From NCBI GenBank assembly GCA_003635185.1, contig PYJA01000113.1:1-64000 (forward strand): DNA of 64,000 nucleotides, written 5' to 3'. How positions within the stretch are numbered: position 1 is the stretch's first letter; each line of letters begins with the position of its first letter. This DNA comes from Candidatus Poribacteria bacterium. Its GTDB lineage: Bacteria; Poribacteria; WGA-4E; WGA-3G. Below, in pieces: positions 7,608 through 17,496 of this stretch. A model generated the notes under the pieces. That model worked only from the letters and a program-made list of their open reading frames with translations. It did not search any database and was not told where the DNA came from. The position numbers and the translations under genes were made by a program.

Positions 7608-9113
7608 ATGAACACCATCCGTATTTTCATCAGCCGCGTTCAAAGAGAATTTGCACAGGAACGGAAGGCACTGCGCGATTTTCTACAGAACGACCCATTG
7701 ATGCGGCGGTTCTTTGATGTTTTCCTGTTTGAAGATGTCCCAGCGTCAGATCGCCGTCCAGATGCACTCTATCTGGACGAGGTTGAACAGTCCGACCTCT
7801 ATGTGGGCTTGTTCGGTAACGACTACGGCTTTGAGGATGCAGACGGTATATCCCCGACAGAACGCGAATTCGACCAAGCAACCACTTCCAGTATACACCG
7901 ACTCATTTTCGTGAAAGGGACAGATGACAGTGTCCGGCATCCGAAGATGCAGACACTCATCCGTAAAGTACAAGCTGGGCTCATCCGAAAACGATTCAAC
8001 ACACCGGAAGAATTAGTAACGGCACTCTACGCAGCATTAGTTGAATACCTTGATAGCAAAGACTTCGTCCGTTCAGAACCTTTTGACGCGGCACCCTGTT
8101 TGAAAGCATCGCTGGACGATCTCGACTCCGAGCCAATGACTCGGTTTATCCGAATAGCGCGTATGGCAAGAGCATTCCCGCTAACTGAAGATGTTTCAAT
8201 GGAAGAATTGTTAGGACACCTCAATCTCCTAAATGATGGACGACCGACGAACGCTGCGGTGCTACTGTTTGGCAAATCACCACAGCATTTCCTAATTTCC
8301 TCAGGGGTTAAATGTGCCCATTACCACGGAACTCAGGTAGCGAAACCAATCCCGTCTCATCAAATCTACAACGGAACAGCGTTTCAACTCGTCGATCAAG
8401 CGGTGGATTTTGTACTTAGCAAGATCAATCTATGGGTAGGGACACGCGCAGAAAGCGTGCAAGTACCTGTCGCCTATGAAATTCCGAAAGAAGTGGTAAC
8501 TGAAGCCATTGTCAATGCTGTAGCACATAGAGACTATACTAGTAATGCCAGCGTCCAGGTGATGCTATTCTCAGATCGGCTTGAGGTCTGGAATCCTGGT
8601 AGATTACCACCCTCCTTGACTCTGGAACAACTGCGAGATACGCACCCGTCAGTTCCCATTAACCGCTTACTTGCGCGCTCCTTGTACCTCAACCGATACA
8701 TTGAAGAGATGGGGACAGGGACGTTAGACATGATACACCGTTGCCGTGATGCCGGTTTACCCGAACCAGAATTCAGTGACAACAGCGGATTTAAGACAAC
8801 AATTTGGCGTGCTAAACCTGCAGGACTGCCAGAGTCACTGCCAGAGTCACTGCCAGAGTCACAACCTGAAGATATGCAATCCAAAGTGATAAAACTACTC
8901 GCTACCGGACCAATGCCAAAATCTGAATTGTCCAAAAGTTTAGGACAGAAAGCAATTTCTGCACAACTTAACGCTGTTGTCCGGAAACTTGTGATAGATC
9001 AGTTAATAGAATACACGATACCCGACAAACCCAATAGCAGACTACAAAAATATCGTTTGACAGACAAAGGAAAGACTGAACTATCCAGACTGAAATCAGG
9101 AAATGCAGTATAA
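7608..9113 (+). CDS. DUF4062-GHKL ATPase-winged helix protein
   Basis: A 501-residue three-part protein. Residues 1-150 are a DUF4062 domain (IRIFISRVQREFAQER start; a TIR-like fold is predicted for this family). Residues about 180-400 are the ATP-binding domain of RecG-related putative regulators, with the N-box EAIVNAVAHRDY (299-310), DRLEVWNPG and MGTGTLDMI. A tandem LPES linker is at about 406-420, and residues 424-495 form a winged helix for DNA binding. Start chosen at the ATG 7608; an upstream GTG at 7572 overlaps the ATPase gene. In relatives the first domain is usually an AlbA-like or Schlafen-like domain, so replacement by DUF4062 is notable. A sensor or regulator of the island's defence response is plausible but unproven. 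Confidence 0.85.
   Translation: MNTIRIFISRVQREFAQERKALRDFLQNDPLMRRFFDVFLFEDVPASDRRPDALYLDEVEQSDLYVGLFGNDYGFEDADGISPTEREFDQATTSSIHRLIFVKGTDDSVRHPKMQTLIRKVQAGLIRKRFNTPEELVTALYAALVEYLDSKDFVRSEPFDAAPCLKASLDDLDSEPMTRFIRIARMARAFPLTEDVSMEELLGHLNLLNDGRPTNAAVLLFGKSPQHFLISSGVKCAHYHGTQVAKPIPSHQIYNGTAFQLVDQAVDFVLSKINLWVGTRAESVQVPVAYEIPKEVVTEAIVNAVAHRDYTSNASVQVMLFSDRLEVWNPGRLPPSLTLEQLRDTHPSVPINRLLARSLYLNRYIEEMGTGTLDMIHRCRDAGLPEPEFSDNSGFKTTIWRAKPAGLPESLPESLPESQPEDMQSKVIKLLATGPMPKSELSKSLGQKAISAQLNAVVRKLVIDQLIEYTIPDKPNSRLQKYRLTDKGKTELSRLKSGNAV
8826..8861 (+). repeat. three 12-bp tandem repeats inside the coding sequence
   Basis: CTGCCAGAGTCA occurs three times head to tail, followed by a changed fourth unit. 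It encodes the LPES linker between the ATPase and winged-helix domains. Units are a multiple of three, so copy-number change would keep the frame and only change linker length. Confidence 0.9.
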
Positions 9114-9137
9114 AATGCAGTATATGTAGATTGGTAG

Positions 9138-12100
9138 ATGAACGAAACCCAAAAATCATTCGGGAAGAGGGAAGGCATGCAGATCATTCGCGAAACAGAA
9201 CAAGATACACAAGAACGCGTCATAGAATTCTTCCAAGAAGTCTTGAACTACGAATACCTCGGCAACTGGACAGATAGCGTTGACGAAAACAGCAATATCA
9301 TCCCCGAAGACTTATCTGACTGGCTGCGGAGACAAGGAAACGAACCCGATCACATCAACAGAGCAGTTTATCAACTACAACAAGCAGCGAAAATCGGGGG
9401 CAGTAGGACGCTTTATGACGCGAATTTTGAAGTCTATGAAAGTCTACGCTACGGTGTAAAGGTGCAACCGGATGTCAGCAAACAACATGAAACCGTCTGG
9501 CTAATAGATTGGAAAAACCCGGAAAACAACGACTTCGGAATTGCAGAAGAGGTAACGATCAGAGGCAGGAACAACAAACGTCCCGATCTTGTCCTATATA
9601 TCAACGGCATCGCTATCGGTGTGTTAGAGTTGAAACGTTCCATCGTCTCTGTTTCTGAAGGTATCCGTCAAAACCTTGCAAACCAAACGGAGGATTTCAT
9701 AGAGTGGTTTTTCAGCACGGTGCAGCTTGTGATGGCAGGGAATGATACGGAGGGTTTGCGTTATGGGGTTATTAAGACACCTGAAAAATATTGGTTGCGA
9801 TGGAAAGAGAAGCGGACACAGCAAGATATCGAACCCAATCCTTTACTCAGAGAACTCGGTCAATTTTGCAACAAAGAACGGATACTTGAAGTCCTGCACG
9901 ACTTTATTGTATTTGATGCTGGAAAAAAGAAGATATGTCGACATAATCAATACTACGGTGTGAAGGCAGCCCAAGAACGCGTCAAGATCAGAGAAGGCGG
10001 CATTATCTGGCACACACAAGGTAGCGGCAAAAGTTTGGTGATGGTCTGGTTAGCAAAATGGATCCTGGAAAACAACCCTAACGCACGGGTACTCATCATC
10101 ACTGACCGCACAGAATTAGATGACCAAATAGAAGGTGTCTTTAAAGGTGTCCGTGAGGACATCATACGCACAGAGAGTTGTGAGCATTTATTCCGAGTAC
10201 TCAGTGATTCATCTGTGCGGTTAGCATGTTCCCTCGTTCATAAGTTCCGTGAAAACGATGAGGAAAGTGAACCCGATTATGACGGTTATGTTGCAGACTT
10301 CAAAAGTAATCTATCAGATAATTTTCGCGTAGAGGACGATTTCTTTGTCTTCGTAGACGAATGCCACCGCACACAGTCCGGAAAACTTCACAATGCAATG
10401 AAAACACTTCTACCCGATGCAATGTTGATTGGCTTTACAGGAACACCTCTACTGACAAGTGACAAACGGCGGAGCATTGCGACTTTCGGTAGGTATATTG
10501 ACACCTACAAATATGACGAGGCAGTCAATGACGGTGTCGTGCTTGACCTGCGGTATGAGGCACGCGACATCGACCAGAATCTCACTTCACAAAAACGGAT
10601 TGACCAATTCTTTGATAACAAAACACGTGGGTTAAACGACGTAGCAAAAGCACGACTCAAGGCGCGTTGGGGAACGATGCTAAATGTGGAAAGTTCAAAG
10701 AATCGCTTACAGAAAATAGTCGCTGATATTTTATTAGATATGGGCAGGTACGATCGACTGAAAAGTGGTAATGGAAACGCAATGCTTGTGGCAAACAGTA
10801 TCCTATCTGCTTGTCGACTCTATAATCTTTTTCAAGAGACAACATTGCAAGGGAAATGTGCCGTCATAACATCCTACAGACCAACTCCAGAATCCATCAG
10901 GCTTGAAGAAACGGGAGCAGGTCTGACCGAAAACCAAGAGAAATACAACACCTATAAAGATATGCTTACTGCATATTTCGGAGATTCTGTTAGTCTCACA
11001 AACGACAAGGTTAATCATTTTGAACGCGAGGTAAAAAGATGTTTCATTGATGAACCTGCACAGATGAAACTCCTCATCGTTGTGGATAAATTGCTCACAG
11101 GTTTTGACGCACCACCTGCCACCTATCTCTACATAGACAAAAGCATGCAGGATCACGGGTTGTTTCAAGCAATTTGTCGCGTCAATCGCATTCATACTGA
11201 AGACAAGGAATTCGGTTACATCATTGACTACAAAAACCTTTTTATGTCATTAGAGGAGGCAATGACGGACTACACAGGCGGGGCATTTGATAACTTCGAC
11301 AAGGAAGATGTTGAAGGATTATTGAAAGATAGACTGGAAAAAGGTAGAGAACGATTAGAGGACGCACGCGAGGCGATTAAACGGTTGTGTGAACCTGTTG
11401 ATCCACCGAAACAGATTGAAGATTATATCCGTTATTTCTGTAGTGCGGAAAGCGGAAACGACAAACAGATAAAGGCTAATGAGCAGAAACGGATAAAACT
11501 CTATAAAATGACCGCAGCTTTGGTACGTGCTTATGCTAACCTTGCAAACGAGATGGAGGCGGCGGGCTATACAGCAACGGAAGCAGAAAATATTGACGAA
11601 GAGGTGAAAAATTACGAATATATACGTCATCAAGTGAAATTGGCAAGTGGCGACTACATTGCCCTAAAAATGTATGAACCAGATATGCGACATCTGTTGG
11701 ATACTTATGTCAGTGCTGATGATAGTGAACTACTCACCGATTTTGACAACGTCCCACTTGTACAACTGATTGTCAATAACGGTGCTGAGGAGGCGGTTCA
11801 AAACCTACCTGAAGGTATCCGCACAAACCAAGAGGCAATGTCAGCAGCAATTGATAACAACATACGTCGCGTCATTGTGGACAGAACTGAGGTTAATCCC
11901 AAATATTATGAAGAGATGTCCCGACTGCTTGATGAATTAATAGAACAGCGCAGACAGGAAAAAATTGATTATCAGCAATATCTGTCCAAAGTTACAGCGT
12001 TAAGCAAAGAGGTCACCGATCCGCCAACCGAAGCCTATCCACCTGACATTGGAACAGCAGCACGCCAAGCATTTTTTGATAACTTAGGTGACGACATCCC

Positions 12101-12296
12101 TGATAATCTTAAAGCAGAGATAGCAATAGCGATAGACGAGTCTATCAAAGATGAAAGAAGTGATGCGTGGAGAGGCAATAGAATCAAAGAACTTGAAGTT
12201 CGGAACGCTATTGAAATGGTCAACGATGAATATAATGACATCACCATTGATGTTGATTTAATATTTAATATCGCAAAAAGTCAAGATGAATACTAA
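9138..12296 (+). CDS. hsdR: type I restriction enzyme subunit HsdR
   Basis: Motor and nuclease subunit of the type I R-M enzyme, translocating and cutting unmodified DNA. The 1052 residues include the nuclease active site (PDLVLYINGIAIGVLELK with E164 and K166), Walker A TQGSGKS (293-299), DECH box (407-410), IGFTGTP and further helicase motifs (LTGFDAP, QAICRVNR). A second start, ATG 9177, preceded by GAAGAGGGAAGG, has the better ribosome site and may be the true one. It overlaps the following metallopeptidase gene by 11 bases. It is in the same orientation as hsdM and hsdS but separated from them by the inserted block; whether it shares their transcript is not clear. Confidence 0.95.
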   Translation: MNETQKSFGKREGMQIIRETEQDTQERVIEFFQEVLNYEYLGNWTDSVDENSNIIPEDLSDWLRRQGNEPDHINRAVYQLQQAAKIGGSRTLYDANFEVYESLRYGVKVQPDVSKQHETVWLIDWKNPENNDFGIAEEVTIRGRNNKRPDLVLYINGIAIGVLELKRSIVSVSEGIRQNLANQTEDFIEWFFSTVQLVMAGNDTEGLRYGVIKTPEKYWLRWKEKRTQQDIEPNPLLRELGQFCNKERILEVLHDFIVFDAGKKKICRHNQYYGVKAAQERVKIREGGIIWHTQGSGKSLVMVWLAKWILENNPNARVLIITDRTELDDQIEGVFKGVREDIIRTESCEHLFRVLSDSSVRLACSLVHKFRENDEESEPDYDGYVADFKSNLSDNFRVEDDFFVFVDECHRTQSGKLHNAMKTLLPDAMLIGFTGTPLLTSDKRRSIATFGRYIDTYKYDEAVNDGVVLDLRYEARDIDQNLTSQKRIDQFFDNKTRGLNDVAKARLKARWGTMLNVESSKNRLQKIVADILLDMGRYDRLKSGNGNAMLVANSILSACRLYNLFQETTLQGKCAVITSYRPTPESIRLEETGAGLTENQEKYNTYKDMLTAYFGDSVSLTNDKVNHFEREVKRCFIDEPAQMKLLIVVDKLLTGFDAPPATYLYIDKSMQDHGLFQAICRVNRIHTEDKEFGYIIDYKNLFMSLEEAMTDYTGGAFDNFDKEDVEGLLKDRLEKGRERLEDAREAIKRLCEPVDPPKQIEDYIRYFCSAESGNDKQIKANEQKRIKLYKMTAALVRAYANLANEMEAAGYTATEAENIDEEVKNYEYIRHQVKLASGDYIALKMYEPDMRHLLDTYVSADDSELLTDFDNVPLVQLIVNNGAEEAVQNLPEGIRTNQEAMSAAIDNNIRRVIVDRTEVNPKYYEEMSRLLDELIEQRRQEKIDYQQYLSKVTALSKEVTDPPTEAYPPDIGTAARQAFFDNLGDDIPDNLKAEIAIAIDESIKDERSDAWRGNRIKELEVRNAIEMVNDEYNDITIDVDLIFNIAKSQDEY

Positions 12297-13020
12297 AACC
12301 GACAATTATCACATGGAAATAAGCGGTCTTTCTATAGAAGTCGTCCGAAAAGACATCAAACATTTCTATATCGGTGTTCATCCACCGAACGGACAGGTAC
12401 GTGTATCTGCACCGATGCGCCTTGACGATGATGCCGTTCGGTTGGCTATCATTTCACGTTTGGGATGGATTAAACGGAAACAAGCATCTTTTGCAAAGCA
12501 GGAACGCCAATCACAACGTGAATATGTGTCTGGTGAAAGCCACTATTTTGCAGGAAAACGTTACAGACTAAAAGTGACTGAACAGGATTGCCCACCAAAA
12601 GTTCATCTGCTCAACAATACCAGAATCGGACTCATAGTGCGCCCAGGTACAGATCGAGACAAACGTGAGGCGGTGGTTTATGAATGGTATCGTGGACATC
12701 TTCGCGCACAATTACCACCACTCATTGCCAAATGGGAACAGAAAATGGGGTTGACTGTCCACGAGGTACGCATCAAGAAAATGAAAACGCTCTGGGGTTC
12801 CTGCAACATTGAAGCAAAACGCATCTGGCTTAATCTTGAACTTGCGAAGAAACCGAAATCGTGTTTGGTATATGTATTGGTGCATGAGATGGTGCATCTG
12901 CTGGAACGTCATCACAATGATAGGTTTCGTGAGTTAATGGACACCTATTTACCGCAGTGGCGCACCTATCGTGACCAACTGAATGCGGCACCGTTGGCAC
13001 ACGAAAATTGGCGATATTGA
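12286..13020 (+). CDS. YgjP-like (DUF45/M48-type) metallopeptidase
   Basis: A 244-residue protein with the zinc-protease motif HEMVH (H200, E201, H204) followed by LLERHHNDRFRELMDTYLPQWR, typical of the YgjP/DUF45 family. WGSCN and a lysine-arginine-rich N-terminal part also fit. Genes of this family are often found next to hsdR, and here it overlaps hsdR by 11 bases, so it is the last gene of the R-M operon. Its target is unknown; processing of the R-M complex or a regulatory role are guesses. Confidence 0.85.
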   Translation: MNTKTDNYHMEISGLSIEVVRKDIKHFYIGVHPPNGQVRVSAPMRLDDDAVRLAIISRLGWIKRKQASFAKQERQSQREYVSGESHYFAGKRYRLKVTEQDCPPKVHLLNNTRIGLIVRPGTDRDKREAVVYEWYRGHLRAQLPPLIAKWEQKMGLTVHEVRIKKMKTLWGSCNIEAKRIWLNLELAKKPKSCLVYVLVHEMVHLLERHHNDRFRELMDTYLPQWRTYRDQLNAAPLAHENWRY

Positions 13021-13056
13021 GCATTAACGTATGTGGTGAAGCGCGCCAGAAATATA

Positions 13057-13072
13057 GAAACTAAATAACCCT
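13057..13072 (+). repeat. dispersed short repeat, copy 2 (AAACTAAATAACCCT core)
   Basis: The 16-bp core matches copies at 588-616 and 57923-57951 and lies about 20 bases before a promoter. Confidence 0.6.
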
Positions 13073-13091
13073 ACCTCAGGCAACTTTACAA

Positions 13092-13120
13092 TTTACAACC
13101 CTTGACAAATATGTTATAAT
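13092..13120 (+). promoter_or_regulatory. sigma-70-type promoter of the BMP lipoprotein gene
   Basis: TTTACA at 13092-13097 and TATAAT at 13115-13120 are 17 bases apart and lead to the AGGAGAA ribosome site at 13141. A TTGACA at 13102 is too close to that TATAAT to be its partner. Confidence 0.65.
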
Positions 13121-13154
13121 AGTGTCAGTCAATACTATACAGGAGAAATATTTT

Positions 13155-14192
13155 ATGAAACAGGTTTGTTGGTCAAATAAGATTAGCGCAAAAGTTGTGC
13201 TGTGCATGGGATGTCTATTCGTCCTCGGATCCCTGCTTGTTGGATGTGCAGATACAACGACAAAAGATGGATTTAAGGTTGCGATGCTACTGCCAGCCGA
13301 TATTACCGACGCAGGGTGGAATGCTTTAGCTTATGAAGGGCTTCAAGCGATAGAAAAGGAACTTGAGGCAACAGTTAAATATGTTGTGAGTGGCACACCT
13401 ACCGAACAAGAACAACACTTCCGTTTTTACGCGGAAAAAGGGTACGACCTCGTCTTCGGGCACGGTTATGAATTTCAAGGCCCCGCAAAAGCGGTAGCCT
13501 CCGATTTTCCTGACACAATTTTTATTACGTCTTCGGGCGGCACTATTACTGACAATATTTCGCCAGTGAATTTTCGCGTTGAGCAACCCGCCTACCTTTT
13601 AGGCATAATGGCAGGCATGATGACACAAGAAAATAAACTTGGCACTATTGGCGGCGATGAAATTCCTTCTGTCAAGAGTACTTTTATCGCTTTTGAAGCT
13701 GGCGCGAAAAGTGTTAATCCTGATATAGAGGTCCGCAAGGTATATGTGGGCAATTGGGAAGATGCTGTGAAAGGTAAGGAGCTCTCATTAGCACTTATTA
13801 ATGAAGGTGTCGACTTTCTGTTCCCGAATGCAGATGCAGCCGGACTTGGTGCTTTTCACGCTGCAGAAAACGCCCAAGCAGAAGGGAAAACGGTATACAC
13901 ATTTGGGGCAAATCGAGACAAAAGTGAGATATCCGAGACAACAGTGCTTGCGAACGCTGTGATTACCCCGAAAGCCTTTGTTAAGATTGCTAAAATCGTT
14001 AAAGAAGGTAAATTCAAAAAACAGATCTACACATTCAACATGCTGACAGATCAAGCAATCACGCTGACTTATAACCCTAAGCTAAAAGATAAAATACCAC
14101 AAGAGGTACTTGATGCCGTTGAAGCGGCAAAAGCCAAAATTCTTGCCGGTGAACTTGAGGTTCCGCAAATTGATTTCACTGAAGAGGAGTGA
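13155..14192 (+). CDS. BMP/PnrA-type substrate-binding lipoprotein
   Basis: A 345-residue lipoprotein. The signal peptide ends in the lipobox LVGC with the lipidated cysteine at 31. The mature part begins FKVAMLLPADITDAGWNALAYEGL, matching the basic membrane protein family, which binds nucleosides or related ligands for ABC transporters; later segments (YDLVFGHGYEF, PAYLLGIMAG, GVDFLFPNADAAGLGAFHAA) also fit. The start is the ATG 13155 with AGGAGAA eight bases upstream; an earlier in-frame start has no ribosome site. No permease or ATPase genes are adjacent, so it works with a transporter encoded elsewhere or as a sensor. It has its own promoter. Confidence 0.9.
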   Translation: MKQVCWSNKISAKVVLCMGCLFVLGSLLVGCADTTTKDGFKVAMLLPADITDAGWNALAYEGLQAIEKELEATVKYVVSGTPTEQEQHFRFYAEKGYDLVFGHGYEFQGPAKAVASDFPDTIFITSSGGTITDNISPVNFRVEQPAYLLGIMAGMMTQENKLGTIGGDEIPSVKSTFIAFEAGAKSVNPDIEVRKVYVGNWEDAVKGKELSLALINEGVDFLFPNADAAGLGAFHAAENAQAEGKTVYTFGANRDKSEISETTVLANAVITPKAFVKIAKIVKEGKFKKQIYTFNMLTDQAITLTYNPKLKDKIPQEVLDAVEAAKAKILAGELEVPQIDFTEEE

Positions 14193-14362
14193 AATCTTAT
14201 ACCATTTCTGATATATAATGTCTCTTTTTTGTAGCATAAACTTTCCAGTTTGTGCCACATTCTGCTTCATTTCTAACAACCGCTAATGGATAAAAATTGA
14301 TAGAAATGGTATTATTTATTCAGCACAATCTGTAATCCTTTTTGAAGGTGGAAGCACGGACT

Positions 14363-17059
14363 ATGGCGCAAAAAATGCAAATTGATGACGTTGAAGTCAC
14401 CTTTTCCGAAGGTGAAACTGTGCTTGAAGTTGCACAACGACATCAAAAAGAGATACCAACGCTTTGCTACGATCCACGCCTGGAACCGTTTGGTGGATGT
14501 CGACTGTGCATCGTTGAATTAGAAGGCGCACGTAATCCTGTCGCATCTTGTACTACAAAAGCCACCGCTGGAATGGTTATCCGTACCGCAACCGATACAA
14601 TAGAGGCTTATCGGAAAACACTGCTTGAGATGGTGATTGGCGAAAATCGCGAAGTAGATGTGCATCCGTTACGCGGTTATGCCTCAGGGGAACTGACAAA
14701 TCTTCGTGACAAGTATGCTATCAACGAACCAAAAATCACCGGAGCAAAATCTGGTACAAGCAAAGCTGATGATAATCCTTTTATACTCAGAGATTACGAT
14801 CTCTGTATCTCTTGTTACCGTTGTGTAAGGGTGTGCGCTGAACAAGAGGGGGATCATGCCATCAACGTGATGAATCGCGGTTTTCGCACACAGATCACAA
14901 CAGAATTTGATGGCCTTCTCAAAGATTCCGCTTGTACTTTTTGTGGACAATGTATCCAGACCTGTCCGACAGGTGCACTTGCCGACAAAAAAGCGCTCCG
15001 CGCTGTTGATGAGGTTGCTGATGCTGCACTCAACAAAACCCGTACCATTTGCCCTTATTGCGGCGTTGGTTGCTCCGTTGATGTGCTAACAAATGACGAA
15101 AAAATTGTTGGTATTCATCCGGCTATGGATGGACCTGCCAATCAAGGCGCGCTCTGCGTCAAGGGACAGTTCGCTTACGACTTCGTGCAACATCCTGACC
15201 GATTGAAAACACCGCTTGTCCGTGGTGAAGATGGCGAACTCCATGAAGTCACGTGGAAAGATGCGCTTGATAAAGCTGCTGAAGGTTTTAGAAAAGTCCA
15301 TGCTGAACACGGCAGGTATAGCATCTACGGTATCGCTTCTGGGCGTGCGCCGAGTGAAGCTGCGTACCTGATGCAGAAATTTATCCGTGCAGGTTTTGGC
15401 ACAAACTATATTGACAATTGCAGCCGTGCCTGACACGCGCCGACTGTTGCCGGTCTGGCAGCAACAATCGGACGTGGTGCGATGTCTAATCCGCTCGTTG
15501 ATATGCAGAAACCTGACGTTATTTTCTGCATCGGAACAAATATGACAGAATGCCATCCAGTGGCAGCAACTGGATTGAAAAAGGCAATTGCACGTGGCGC
15601 AAAACTTATTGTGGCAGACCCAAGACGCATCGGATTGGCAGAGATGTCACATCTGTATCTGCCACTACGTGTCGGTTCAGATACTGCGTTACTTCTCGGA
15701 ATGGCGCACGTCATTGCTCGCGAAGGTTTGATAGATGAAGAATTCATCGAAAATCGCACAACTGGGTTTGATGATTTCTTTGAACATATCAGTCAATGGA
15801 CACCAGAATGGGCAGAATCTATCACAGGTGTACCAGCAAAGGACATTGAAACGGCGGCGATGTGGTACGGCACTGCGGATAAGAGTGCTATCTACTATAC
15901 GCTTGGTATTACAGAACATATCTGCGGTGTAGAAAATGTTCAGAGTTTGTGCAACCTTGCGTTAATGACAGGCAATATCGGACGCGAGGGAACAGGTATT
16001 AACCCGATGCGCGGGCAAAATAACATACAGGGCGCGGGAGATAGTGGTGCGTTACCTAACAACTATCCAGGTTTTCAGTCTGTCACTGATCCCAAGCATC
16101 AAGAAAAATTCAAAGCAGCGTATGGCAAGGAAATTGACCTTGAGAAAGGCATCACAAAGGTTACTGCTTTGGAACTTTGCGGTGATAGTATCCATGCAAT
16201 GCTGATCGATGGTGAAAATACATTGCTGTCCGACCCTGACCGTGAACATTGTGAGCATGCACTTCGTTCTTTAGATCATCTCGTAGTAGTTGACATCTTC
16301 CTGACCGAAACCGCAGAACTTGCCGACGTTGTGCTGCCCGCAACTGCATGGGGTGAAACAGATGGAGTCTGCACAAACACAGAACGCCGCGTACAACGGA
16401 TGCGCGCTGCCGTTCCTCCTCCCGGTGAAGCGAAGTCCGATTGGTGGATTATCTGCCAAATCGCAAAGCAACTCGGATTCGAAGGGTTTGATTTTGACGC
16501 GCCAAAACCGATTTTCAACGAACTTTGCCACCTTTCACCTATCTACGCAGGATTGGATTGGGAACGTATTGAGAAAAGTGAATATCAGTGGCCTGTTCCA
16601 CACAAAGAACACCCTGGCACACCGCGCTTACACGAAGATACGTTCGTTAATGGGAAAGGAATCTTTTCCAACGTTCACTACCGAGACCCTGCTGAGACAA
16701 TTAGTGCTGAGTTTCCTGTATGGCTAACGACTGGAAGACGTTTGCAATCCTATCACACACGGACTCAAACAGGTAGAGCACAAGGAATTGATTATCTGTT
16801 ACCTGAAGAGTCTCTTGAAGTAAACCCTGCTGATCTCCAAAAATGGGAATTGACAGATGGTGAATGGTGTAAAATGAGCAGTGCACGGGGAAGTATCAAT
16901 ATTAAAGTCAAAGCAACAAACCGATCACCGCGAGGCACCGTTTTTGCCAGTTTCAGTTTTGCCGACGTGCCTGTCAATCTTTTAACAGGTTCAGGCTATG
17001 ATCCTATAACCCACACAGCCGAGTTAAAGGTGTGTCCAGTGAAATTAGAACCATTATAA
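14363..17059 (+). CDS. fdhA: selenocysteine-containing formate dehydrogenase, catalytic subunit
   Basis: Oxidises formate to CO2 at a molybdenum or tungsten bis-pterin centre. Domains in order: a 2Fe-2S ferredoxin domain (about 1-80), two 4Fe-4S clusters (CISCYRCVRVC and CTFCGQCIQTC), the molybdopterin-enzyme Fe4S4 site (CPYCGVGC), the catalytic domain, and the C-terminal dinucleotide-binding domain. Translation must read through an in-frame TGA at 15431-15433, placing selenocysteine at residue 357 in the context DNCSRA-U-HAPTV, exactly where known formate dehydrogenases carry Sec or Cys. A SECIS hairpin follows directly. Without read-through the gene would break into two pieces of the same frame. 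The start is ATG 14363 with AAGGTGG upstream. The layout resembles soluble, NAD- or ferredoxin-linked enzymes. Confidence 0.93.
15434..15470 (+). promoter_or_regulatory. bacterial SECIS hairpin for UGA recoding
   Basis: Stem GTTGCC (15446-15451) pairs with GGCAGC (15457-15462, one G-U pair) and displays the loop GGTCT (15452-15456). Outer bases CGA and TCG can extend the stem. The loop begins 18 bases after the TGA, the same distance as I recall for E. coli fdhF, whose loop also begins GGUCU. This loop is the SelB-binding signature. Confidence 0.9.
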
Positions 17060-17067
17060 GGAGAAAT

Positions 17068-17376
17068 ATGATGAAATGGAAAACATGTTGGTTAGAAGAA
17101 AATGATGATACCGATGCCTTAAAAGAACAATTACAATCTGAGGGCTTTGATGCATATCAGTGGACAGGTCGTCCCGGGGGTGCCTACCTCGACTACATTC
17201 ACACTCAAGATGAAGTGGTCTGCGTGTTATCTGGCACAGCAGATGTAAAAGTCGCCGATGACCACGACACTGTTAAACGAGGTGACCGCATTGATGTTCC
17301 TGCTAATACCTACCATTCAATTACCGTCACGAGTACGGAACCGCTGGTTGTTTTAACGGGAATGCGTAAATCTTAA
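17068..17376 (+). CDS. small cupin-domain protein
   Basis: A 102-residue single-domain cupin: the segments DEVVCVLSGTADVKV, GDRIDVPANTYHSI and VVLTGMRKS give the two beta-barrel motifs. The first motif lacks the usual two histidines (HTQDE is retained only partly), so metal binding is uncertain. The ATG lies 8 bases after the formate dehydrogenase stop with AAGGAG upstream, implying cotranscription and perhaps a link to the same pathway. Its ligand is unknown. Confidence 0.8.
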   Translation: MMKWKTCWLEENDDTDALKEQLQSEGFDAYQWTGRPGGAYLDYIHTQDEVVCVLSGTADVKVADDHDTVKRGDRIDVPANTYHSITVTSTEPLVVLTGMRKS

Positions 17377-17496
17377 TAGCATCCTGCTGTTAGCCATCAG
17401 CAGCCAGAAAAGACCTTAACTTAACATCAATGCGCTTTACAAAAATCTGAAGCGGGAGTCATTTATACCGCGAAATAATAATGAAAAGGAATATTT

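Noticed and set aside
13102-13120. TTGACA and TATAAT close together as a promoter
   Set aside because: Only 7 bases lie between them; a TTTACA with the right 17-base spacing to the same TATAAT lies further upstream.
15431-15482. Reading the formate dehydrogenase as a broken gene with a second start at 15482
   Set aside because: The frame is kept, the TGA falls on the known Sec position and a SECIS hairpin follows, so recoding explains it better than decay.
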